21,057 nucleotides of DNA, taken from NCBI GenBank assembly GCA_039808465.1, contig JBDHTA010000063.1:1-21057 (forward strand), written 5' to 3'. Made by a program: the position numbers and the translations under genes. Shown here in pieces: positions 12,997-19,452 of this stretch. Numbering within the stretch: the stretch's first letter is position 1; each line of letters starts with the position of its first letter. Origin of the DNA: Metarhizobium sp039808465. Its GTDB lineage: Bacteria; Pseudomonadota; Alphaproteobacteria; Rhizobiales; Rhizobiaceae. A model generated the notes under the pieces. It saw only the letters and a program-made list of their open reading frames with translations, was not told where the DNA came from and did no database searches.

Positions 12997-14984
12997 GTGT
13001 CGAGCTTGGCCATTATGCGCTGGTGCTGGCGCTGGCGACGGCGATCATCCTGTCGATCCTGCCGATGTGGGGGGCGCGCAGGAATGATCAGGCGCTGATG
13101 GACATGGGGCCGGTCGCCTCCATCGTCCTGTTCGCTCTGGTTTCGCTTGCCTTCGCCATGCTGACATGGGCGCATCTGGTCTCGGATTTTTCCGTGAAGA
13201 ACGTCTGGGAAAATTCGCATTCGCTGGTGCCGGTGATTTTCAAGATCTCCGGCGTCTGGGGCAATCACGAAGGCTCGATGCTGCTCTGGGTGCTGATCCT
13301 GACGCTGTTTTCGGCGCTGGTGGCGGTGTTCGGCCGCAACCTGCCGGACCGGCTGCGCGCCGACGTGCTGTCGGTGCAGGGGTGGATTTCCACCGCCTTC
13401 ACGCTGTTCATTCTCCTGACCTCCAACCCGTTCCAGCGCCTCAACCCGGCGCCGCCGGAGGGGCAGGATCTCAACCCGGTCTTGCAGGATATCGGCCTCG
13501 CCATTCATCCGCCGCTGCTCTATCTCGGTTATGTCGGCTTTTCCGTCTGTTTCTCCTTTGCCATCGCGGCCCTGATGGAAGGGCGCATCGACGCCGCATG
13601 GGCGCGCTGGGTGCGGCCGTGGACGCTCGCCGCCTGGACGTTTCTGACGGCGGGCATCGCCATGGGTTCATACTGGGCCTATTACGAGCTGGGCTGGGGC
13701 GGCTGGTGGTTCTGGGATCCGGTGGAAAACGCCTCCTTCATGCCCTGGCTTGCGGGCACGGCGCTGTTGCATTCGGCGCTGGTGATGGAAAAGCGCGAGG
13801 CGCTGAAGATCTGGACGATCCTGCTGGCGATCCTCACCTTTTCGCTGTCGCTGCTCGGCACCTTCCTCGTGCGCTCCGGCGTGCTGACGTCGGTGCATGC
13901 CTTCGCGACCGATCCGGCGCGCGGCGTCTTCATCCTCGCCATTCTGGTGATCTTCATCGGCGGCGCGCTGTCGCTGTTCGCTTTCCGCGCGCCGATGCTG
14001 AATGCGGGCGGGCTGTTTGCGCCGATCTCGCGGGAAGGGGCGCTGGTTCTCAACAACCTGATCCTCACCGTTTCGACGGCGACGGTGCTGATCGGCACGC
14101 TCTATCCGCTGCTGCTGGAAAGCCTGACGGGGGAGAAGATCTCGGTCGGCGCGCCGTTCTTCAACCTCACCTTCGGGCTGCTGATGATCCCGCTTCTGGT
14201 CGCCGTGCCCTTCGGGCCGCTGCTGGCATGGAAGCGCGCCGATCTGGCGGGGGCGCTGCAACGGCTGTTTACGGCGGCGGCGCTTTCGTTTCTCGTGGCG
14301 CTCGCGCTGTATTACCGGGAAAACGGCGGGCCGGTTCTCTCGGTTTTCGGGCTGGCGGCGGGGCTGTTTCTGGTTTTTGGCGCGCTGACCGATCTTTGGC
14401 TGCGCGCCGGTTTCGGCAGGCTCGGGCTGTCCGTCGCATGGCGGCGTTTGGCCGGTCTGCCGCGCTCGGCCTTCGGCACGGCGCTGGCGCATCTGGGGCT
14501 CGGCATCACCGTGCTCGGCATCGTTGCCGTCACCACTTTCGAGACCGAGCATGTGGTGGAGATGAAGCCCGGCATGACGGCGGAGGCGGGCGGCTATACG
14601 CTGGTGTTCGACGGCATGAAGGAGGCTGTGGGGCCAAACTTCACCGAGGAGCGCGGGCATTTCACCATCAGGCGCGGCGGCGCGGCGGTGGCCGATGTCT
14701 GGTCCTCCAAGCGGCTCTATACGGCGCGGCGCATGCCGACGACGGAAGCCGGGATCGTCACCTTCGGGGCGAGCCAGCTTTACGTGTCGCTCGGCGATCC
14801 CATGGCTGACGGCGGCATCGTCGTGCGCATCTGGTGGAAGCCCTATATCCTGTGCATCTGGGGCGGGACGCTGTTCATGATGCTGGGCGGGCTGGTGTCG
14901 CTGTCCGACCGGCGGCTGCGCGTCGGCGCGCCGAGCCGCCGGGCGCGCCCGGCCACCGCGCCGGTTGCGGGGGCGGCCGAATGA
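12993..14984 (+). CDS. ccmF: CcmF (CycK), haem lyase subunit of cytochrome c maturation
   Basis: The 663-residue polytopic membrane protein starts at GTG 12993, overlapping the ccmE stop (GTGA). The tryptophan-rich haem-handling motif WGGWWFWDP is at 235-243. The four histidines expected for haem coordination in this family are present: H172 (IHPPLLYLGY), H260 (ALLHSAL), H303 (TSVHAFATDP) and H500 (ALAHLGLG). About 14 hydrophobic segments are visible, plus a large periplasmic domain near the C-terminus (about 515-620). It receives haem from CcmE and catalyses thioether bond formation with apocytochrome c, together with CcmH and CcmI. Its stop overlaps the ccmH ATG. Confidence 0.95.
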   Translation: MSVELGHYALVLALATAIILSILPMWGARRNDQALMDMGPVASIVLFALVSLAFAMLTWAHLVSDFSVKNVWENSHSLVPVIFKISGVWGNHEGSMLLWVLILTLFSALVAVFGRNLPDRLRADVLSVQGWISTAFTLFILLTSNPFQRLNPAPPEGQDLNPVLQDIGLAIHPPLLYLGYVGFSVCFSFAIAALMEGRIDAAWARWVRPWTLAAWTFLTAGIAMGSYWAYYELGWGGWWFWDPVENASFMPWLAGTALLHSALVMEKREALKIWTILLAILTFSLSLLGTFLVRSGVLTSVHAFATDPARGVFILAILVIFIGGALSLFAFRAPMLNAGGLFAPISREGALVLNNLILTVSTATVLIGTLYPLLLESLTGEKISVGAPFFNLTFGLLMIPLLVAVPFGPLLAWKRADLAGALQRLFTAAALSFLVALALYYRENGGPVLSVFGLAAGLFLVFGALTDLWLRAGFGRLGLSVAWRRLAGLPRSAFGTALAHLGLGITVLGIVAVTTFETEHVVEMKPGMTAEAGGYTLVFDGMKEAVGPNFTEERGHFTIRRGGAAVADVWSSKRLYTARRMPTTEAGIVTFGASQLYVSLGDPMADGGIVVRIWWKPYILCIWGGTLFMMLGGLVSLSDRRLRVGAPSRRARPATAPVAGAAE

Positions 14985-15436
14985 TCCGGCGGCTTCTTCT
15001 TGCGTTGGTGCTGGTTTGCGCGGCCTTTCCGGCTTTCGCCGTCAATCCCGATGAGGTGCTTTCCGATCCGGCGCTGGAAGCGCGGGCGCGGGGCTTGTCG
15101 GCGCAATTGCGCTGCATGGTCTGCCAGAATCAGTCCATCGACGATTCCAATGCCGAACTGGCGCGGGATCTTCGCCTGCTGGTGCGCGAGCGGATCGTGA
15201 ACGGCGACAGCGACGGGCAGGTGATCGATTACGTCGTCTCCCGCTACGGGGAATTCGTGCTGCTGAAGCCGCGCCTGAGCAACCACACCTACCTTCTATG
15301 GGGCGCGCCGATTGCCCTGTTCGCCATCGGGCTTTTTTCCATGCTGGTCTATGCCAGAAGCCGCGCTGCCCGCCCCACGGGCCGCAAGCTGACGGATGAG
15401 GAGCAGGCGGCGCTCGACCGGCTGCTGAAACACTAG
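14981..15436 (+). CDS. ccmH: CcmH (CycL), thiol-reducing subunit of haem lyase
   Basis: From ATG 14981 (ATGA overlap with the ccmF stop) the protein has 151 residues. The signal peptide is IRRLLLALVLVCAAFPAFA, with cleavage after A20. The redox motif LRCMVCQNQSIDDSN has C45 and C48. A C-terminal membrane anchor is at about 105-122 (LLWGAPIALFAIGLFSML), followed by a short basic cytoplasmic tail. It corresponds to the N-terminal half of E. coli CcmH; the TPR half is the separate CcmI here, as usual in alphaproteobacteria. It reduces the CXXCH cysteines of apocytochrome c before haem ligation. The frame stays open upstream to 14834, but that part is an overlap with ccmF and lacks family similarity. 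Confidence 0.94.
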   Translation: MIRRLLLALVLVCAAFPAFAVNPDEVLSDPALEARARGLSAQLRCMVCQNQSIDDSNAELARDLRLLVRERIVNGDSDGQVIDYVVSRYGEFVLLKPRLSNHTYLLWGAPIALFAIGLFSMLVYARSRAARPTGRKLTDEEQAALDRLLKH

Positions 15437-15474
15437 GCCCTTGCCGACATTACCAAGATTTCATGCACCGGACA

Positions 15475-15503
15475 GTTTTTTGTAAGGTAGCTTCGCTTAT
15501 ATC
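15475..15503 (+). promoter_or_regulatory. Weak candidate promoter of degP
   Basis: TATATC (15498-15503) is a fair -10 box. The region 17 bases upstream (GTTTTT, 15475-15480) is only a poor -35. The stretch is clearly more AT-rich than its surroundings. A heat-shock (RpoH-type) promoter was looked for and not convincingly found. Confidence 0.25.
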
Positions 15504-15521
15504 TTGCTCATCAACGAATTC

Positions 15522-15536
15522 CGTCACGCCGTGACG
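15522..15536 (+). promoter_or_regulatory. Palindrome CGTCAC-GCC-GTGACG upstream of degP
   Basis: Perfect 6-base arms flank a 3-base centre, 29 bases before the degP ATG and just downstream of the candidate -10. It could be an operator for an envelope-stress regulator, or a small hairpin in the degP 5' leader. The function is not known. Confidence 0.45.
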
Positions 15537-15565
15537 AATAAGCAAGAGCAGAAAAGGCGACACGC

Positions 15566-17110
15566 ATGTTCACGCGCAAAAATGGCAAGACTTACACGAG
15601 CGTCCTGAAGGCAACGACGGTTGCCGGTCTCGCCGCCGTGATGCTTTCGACGGGCGTTCCGTCCTATATCCACAACAGCTTCGCTGCACCCGTCGAGGTC
15701 AACGCGCCGCAGGTGGCGAGCTTCGCCAATGTGGTCGACGCGGTTTCCCCGGCCGTCGTTTCCGTTCGCGTTCAGTCCAATATCCAGAACACCGCCAATG
15801 ACGAGAGCGGCTTCAGCTTCAATTTTGGCGGGCGGGGTTTCGACGAACTGCCGGACGATCATCCGCTGAAGCGCTTCTTCCGTGATTTCGGCGGCCAGGG
15901 CGGCCCTGGTGACCGCGCCGAGCGTCCGCGCCGCGGCCCCGGCAAGGGCCATCTGCGCCCGACCGCGCAGGGCTCCGGCTTCTTCATCTCCGAGGACGGC
16001 TATCTCGTCACCAACAACCACGTCGTATCCGATGGCTCGGCCTATACGGTGGTGATGAACGACGGCACCGAACTCAGCGCCAAGCTGATCGGCAAGGACA
16101 GCCGCACCGATCTCGCCGTGCTGAAGGTCGATGACAAGCGCAAGTTCACCTATGTCCAGTGGGCCGACGACAGCAAGGTTCGCGTCGGGGACTGGGTGGT
16201 TGCGGTCGGCAATCCCTTCGGCCTTGGCGGCACCGTGACGGCGGGCATCGTTTCGGCGCGCGGCCGCGATATCGGCTCCGGCCCCTATGACGACTACATT
16301 CAGGTGGATGCGGCGGTGAACCGTGGCAATTCCGGCGGCCCGACCTTTAACCTGAACGGTCAGGTCGTCGGCATCAACACCGCGATCTTCTCGCCGTCGG
16401 GAGGCAATGTCGGCATCGCCTTCGCGATTCCCGCTTCCACCGCCAAGGATGTGGTGACCGGCCTTATCAAGAACGGCAAGGTCGATCGCGGCTGGCTCGG
16501 CGTGCAGATCCAGCCCGTCAGCAAGGATATCGCCGAATCGCTCGGCCTCTCCGAAGCCAGCGGCGCGCTGGTGACGGCGCCGCAGGAAGACTCGCCGGGC
16601 CTGAAGGCCGGTATCCAGAAGGGTGACGTGGTCACCGCCGTCAACGGCGAAACGGTGAAGGATCCGCGTGATCTTGCCCGCCGCATCGCCGCCTTCGCGC
16701 CGGGCTCCAAGGTCGAGGTCTCGCTGTGGCGCGATGGCAAGGCGACCTCCGTCACCGTGACGCTCGGCAATATCCCGGCCGACAACAAGCAGGCCGCCAC
16801 CGACGATTCCGATCAGGGTGAGCAGTCCGGCGGGGAAATGTCGCTTTCCTCGCTCGGCCTGACGCTGGCCCCTTCCGAGGATGGCAAGGGCGTGACGGTC
16901 ACCGCCGTCGACCCGGACTCCGATGCCGCCGACAAGGGCCTGCGCGAAGGCGAGAAGATCACCTCCGTCAACAATCGCGAGGTGTCTTCCGCGGGCGATG
17001 TGAAGCAGGCCATCGAGCAGGCTGCCAAGGATGGGCGCAAGAAGGCGCTGTTCCAGGTGGAATCCAGCAATGGCAACCGCTTCGTGGCGCTTTCCATCGA
17101 TGAAGGCTGA
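15566..17110 (+). CDS. degP: DegP/HtrA-family periplasmic serine protease (Do-like)
   Basis: The protein has 514 residues. The N-terminus has a basic head (FTRKNGKTYTS) and a hydrophobic core up to SFAAP, consistent with export and cleavage near A40. The trypsin-like protease domain carries the full triad H152 (TNNHVVSDG), D182 (SRTDLAVLKV) and S256 (NRGNSGGPTF). PDZ1 spans about 290-385 (RGWLGVQIQPV, SPGLKAGIQKGDVV) and PDZ2 about 425-510 (DSDAADKGLREGEKI). The LA-loop region (about 78-130) is Gly/Arg/Asp-rich, as in rhizobial DegP. It degrades or refolds misfolded envelope proteins. AAAAGG at 15553-15558 is the ribosome binding site. It lies next to the ccm genes, a known rhizobial arrangement, and ends at a strong terminator. 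Confidence 0.94.
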   Translation: MFTRKNGKTYTSVLKATTVAGLAAVMLSTGVPSYIHNSFAAPVEVNAPQVASFANVVDAVSPAVVSVRVQSNIQNTANDESGFSFNFGGRGFDELPDDHPLKRFFRDFGGQGGPGDRAERPRRGPGKGHLRPTAQGSGFFISEDGYLVTNNHVVSDGSAYTVVMNDGTELSAKLIGKDSRTDLAVLKVDDKRKFTYVQWADDSKVRVGDWVVAVGNPFGLGGTVTAGIVSARGRDIGSGPYDDYIQVDAAVNRGNSGGPTFNLNGQVVGINTAIFSPSGGNVGIAFAIPASTAKDVVTGLIKNGKVDRGWLGVQIQPVSKDIAESLGLSEASGALVTAPQEDSPGLKAGIQKGDVVTAVNGETVKDPRDLARRIAAFAPGSKVEVSLWRDGKATSVTVTLGNIPADNKQAATDDSDQGEQSGGEMSLSSLGLTLAPSEDGKGVTVTAVDPDSDAADKGLREGEKITSVNNREVSSAGDVKQAIEQAAKDGRKKALFQVESSNGNRFVALSIDEG

Positions 17111-17111
17111 C

Positions 17112-17142
17112 CGGCCCGTTTGACAATCAACAGGACGGGCCG
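17112..17142 (+). other. Competing upstream hairpin (antiterminator-like) after degP
   Basis: CGGCCCGT (17112-17119) starts 2 bases after the degP stop codon and is the exact reverse complement of ACGGGCCG (17135-17142). That segment is also the 5' arm of the terminator stem. The 8-bp hairpin (15-base loop) and the terminator therefore cannot form together. CGGCCCGT recurs at 17159-17166 as the terminator's 3' arm. Confidence 0.5.
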
Positions 17143-17171
17143 CGCGGAAAAACCTGCGCGGCCCGTTTTTT
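17135..17171 (+). terminator. degP: Strong Rho-independent terminator of degP
   Basis: ACGGGCCGCGC (17135-17145) pairs perfectly over 11 bp with GCGCGGCCCGT (17156-17166), with a 10-base loop, and is followed by a T run (17166-17171) and more T after one CG step. It is the clearest intrinsic terminator in the window. It separates degP from the downstream two-component genes. Confidence 0.92.
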
Positions 17172-17177
17172 CGTTTT

Positions 17178-17183
17178 GAGGAG
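17178..17183 (+). promoter_or_regulatory. Strong Shine-Dalgarno GAGGAG upstream of the response regulator frame
   Basis: GAGGAG lies 6 bases before ATG 17190, which is in frame with the response regulator and 78 bases ahead of the family-typical ATG at 17268. It either drives an N-terminally extended regulator (26 extra residues) or is a remnant signal. The normal start has only GAGG at about 17250-17253, 14 bases away. Confidence 0.55.
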
Positions 17184-17267
17184 ATGCGGATGCAACCGGT
17201 TCATCAATCCGAAATGCCCGGCGGGACGGGTTGTGCGGCGGCTGGCCGTGAGGATAATGTCCATCCC

Positions 17268-17957
17268 ATGAAAATACTTGTCATCGAAGACGATCTCGAA
17301 GCCGCAGCCTATCTGACCAAAGCCTTCCGCGAGGCGGGCATCGTTGCCGATCACGCCAGCGATGGCGAAAGCGGGCTGTTCATGGGCAGCGAGAATGCCT
17401 ATGACGTGATGATCATCGACCGCATGCTGCCGCGCCGCGACGGGCTGTCCGTCATCAGCGAGCTGCGCCGCAAGGGCATCCATACGCCGGTGCTGATTCT
17501 CTCGGCGCTGGGGCAGGTGGACGACCGCGTGACGGGCCTGCGCGCAGGCGGCGACGATTACCTGCCGAAGCCCTACGCCTTCAGCGAGCTTCTTGCCCGC
17601 GTCGAAGTGCTGGGCCGCCGCAAGGGCGCGCCGGAGCAGGACATGGTCTACCGGGTCGGCGATCTCGAGCTAGACCGGCTCTCCCATGAGGTGCGCCGGG
17701 CGGGAAAGGAAATCCTGCTCCAGCCGCGTGAGTTCCGCCTGCTGGAATATCTGATGCGCAATGCCGGCCAGGTGGTGACGCGCACCATGCTGCTCGAAAA
17801 CGTCTGGGATTATCATTTCGACCCGCAGACCAATGTCATCGACGTGCATGTGTCGCGGCTGCGCTCCAAGATCGAGAAGGATTTCGACCAGCCGCTGCTG
17901 AAAACCATTCGCGGCGCGGGCTACATGATCAAGGACGAGACCGAGGCGGGCAGATAG
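17268..17957 (+). CDS. OmpR-family two-component response regulator
   Basis: The protein has 229 residues from ATG 17268 (KILVIEDD, the usual family beginning). The receiver has an acidic pair at the E8/D9/D10 turn, the phospho-acceptor Asp in MIIDRMLPRRDG (about D52) and the conserved Lys in PKPYAFSELLARV. Residue ADH-type alpha1/beta2 features are normal. The winged-helix output domain has LLQPREFRLLEYLMRNAGQVV and NVIDVHVSRLRSKIEK. A longer version from ATG 17190, with a much better ribosome binding site, would add 26 residues without recognisable features. The partner kinase starts 11 bases after the stop. Orthologues sit between degP and glnE in rhizobia; I know no specific gene name or target, and the degP context suggests envelope stress. 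Confidence 0.87.
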   Translation: MKILVIEDDLEAAAYLTKAFREAGIVADHASDGESGLFMGSENAYDVMIIDRMLPRRDGLSVISELRRKGIHTPVLILSALGQVDDRVTGLRAGGDDYLPKPYAFSELLARVEVLGRRKGAPEQDMVYRVGDLELDRLSHEVRRAGKEILLQPREFRLLEYLMRNAGQVVTRTMLLENVWDYHFDPQTNVIDVHVSRLRSKIEKDFDQPLLKTIRGAGYMIKDETEAGR

Positions 17958-17968
17958 GCGTGGCCTCC

Positions 17969-19372
17969 ATGACCCCGTTTCGCGTTGTCTTCAAATCGAC
18001 GGCGGTGCGACTGTCGGCGCTGTATATCCTGCTGTTTGCGATCTGCGCCGCCTTTCTGGTGTTTTACGTCACGGCGCTTTCAGAGCGCATCCTCAGCCAG
18101 CAGACCCGCGAAACGCTGGAGCAGGAAGTCTCCGACATCCAGCGCGCCTATAATCGCGGCGGCGTCAACGGCATGCTGCGGATGATGGAGCGGCGCGCCC
18201 GCGCCCCCGGCGCCAATCTCTATATCGTCGCCAGCCCCTCCGGCGAGATTCTGGCGGGCAATGTCGCCTCGGTGCAGCCGGGCGTGTTCGACGATGCCGG
18301 ATGGCTGAGCCTGCCCTTCCGCTACGAGCGCTATTCGGAAAGCGGCTCGACCGTGCCGCATCAGGCCAACGCGCATGTGCTGGTGCTGGATAACGGATTG
18401 CGGGTGCTGATCGGGCGCGATCTCGGCGAGCCGCAGAAGCTCAGGCTGCTGGTGCGCCGCGCCCTGATGGTGGCGCTCGGCATCATGGGGATCGGGGCGC
18501 TCGTCATCTGGTTCGGCATCGGCCGTAACGCGTTGAAACGCATCGACCGCATGTCCGCCGCCAGCACCAAGATCATGGCGGGGGATCTGTCGCAGCGCCT
18601 GCCGGTCGGCGGCTCCGGCGATGAATTCGACCGCATGTCGGAATCGCTGAACGCCATGCTCGGCCGCATCGAAAAGCTGAACGAGGGCTTGCGGCAGGTT
18701 TCCGACAACATCGCCCATGACCTGAAGACGCCGCTGACGCGCCTGCGCAACAAGGCCGCCGACGCGCTGGACATGCAGGACGGCGAAACCCGGCGTTGCG
18801 CGCTGGAAGGCATCATCGCCGAATCGGACCAGTTGATCCGCACCTTCAATGCGCTGCTGATGATCTCGCGGGTCGAGGCGGGGTCGGTGGCGGCGGAAAT
18901 GTCGGATATCGATCTCTCCGCCATCGTCACCGACAGCGCTGAGCTTTACGAGCCGGTGGCGGAGGAGGCGGGGCTGGCGCTGACCACCGGGATTTCCGAG
19001 GGAATATCCATCCACGGCAATCGCGAACTGATCGGGCAGGCGATCTTCAACCTCCTCGACAATGCCATCAAATATTCCGGAGATGGCGAAGGGCGCATCG
19101 ATGTGCGGCTGTCGCGGCGCGAGGATGGCGTTTGCCTTTCCGTCTGCGATCACGGGCCGGGCATTCCGGCCGGGCGCCGCGAGGATGTGGTCAAGCGCTT
19201 CGTGCGTCTGGACGAAAGCCGCTCCAAGCCCGGCACCGGCCTCGGCCTGTCGCTGGTGGAGGCGGTGATGGAGCTGCATGGCGGGCGGCTGGAACTCTCC
19301 GACACCAATCCCGGACAGGATGAGGGGCGCGGCCTGACGGCGACCATGGTGTTTCCGGCTGCGAAATCCTGA
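17969..19372 (+). CDS. Membrane sensor histidine kinase, partner of the upstream OmpR-family regulator
   Basis: From ATG 17969 the kinase has 467 residues; GTG 17960, 2 bases after the regulator stop, is a possible start adding 3. TM1 is at about 14-37 (LSALYILLFAICAAFLVFYV), a periplasmic domain of about 125 residues follows, and TM2 is at about 164-184 (ALMVALGIMGIGALVIWFGI). A HAMP linker follows (LKRIDRMSAASTKIMAGDL, FDRMSESLNAML). The phospho-acceptor is H250 (NIAHDLKTPLTRLRN), followed by the N box (FNLLDNAIKYSG), G1 (DHGPGIP) and G2 (GTGLGLSL). All catalytic motifs are intact. The signal sensed is unknown. Close spacing makes it a co-transcribed pair with the regulator. Confidence 0.87.
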   Translation: MTPFRVVFKSTAVRLSALYILLFAICAAFLVFYVTALSERILSQQTRETLEQEVSDIQRAYNRGGVNGMLRMMERRARAPGANLYIVASPSGEILAGNVASVQPGVFDDAGWLSLPFRYERYSESGSTVPHQANAHVLVLDNGLRVLIGRDLGEPQKLRLLVRRALMVALGIMGIGALVIWFGIGRNALKRIDRMSAASTKIMAGDLSQRLPVGGSGDEFDRMSESLNAMLGRIEKLNEGLRQVSDNIAHDLKTPLTRLRNKAADALDMQDGETRRCALEGIIAESDQLIRTFNALLMISRVEAGSVAAEMSDIDLSAIVTDSAELYEPVAEEAGLALTTGISEGISIHGNRELIGQAIFNLLDNAIKYSGDGEGRIDVRLSRREDGVCLSVCDHGPGIPAGRREDVVKRFVRLDESRSKPGTGLGLSLVEAVMELHGGRLELSDTNPGQDEGRGLTATMVFPAAKS

Positions 19373-19439
19373 TTAACTTCTGCAAAACCGCTTGCCGCTG
19401 TTTCGCTTCCTCTTTCCATGGGTAAACTGCGCCCGTGGC

Positions 19440-19444
19440 GGAGG
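19440..19444 (+). promoter_or_regulatory. glnE: Ribosome binding site of glnE
   Basis: GGAGG lies 8 bases before ATG 19453 and selects it over the in-frame GTG at 19435 and the out-of-frame ATGs at 19418 and 19445. The 80-base gap after the kinase gene shows no clear promoter or terminator. Confidence 0.7.
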
Positions 19445-19452
19445 ATGACGGA

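Noticed and set aside
13166..14809. 547-codon plus-strand frame overlapping ccmF
   Set aside because: It is a shadow frame; ccmF in the other frame has all its catalytic histidines and the WWD motif.
15438..15470. Heat-shock (RpoH-type) promoter before degP
   Set aside because: CTTGCC resembles a -35, but the expected -10 pattern is not present at 16-17 bases.
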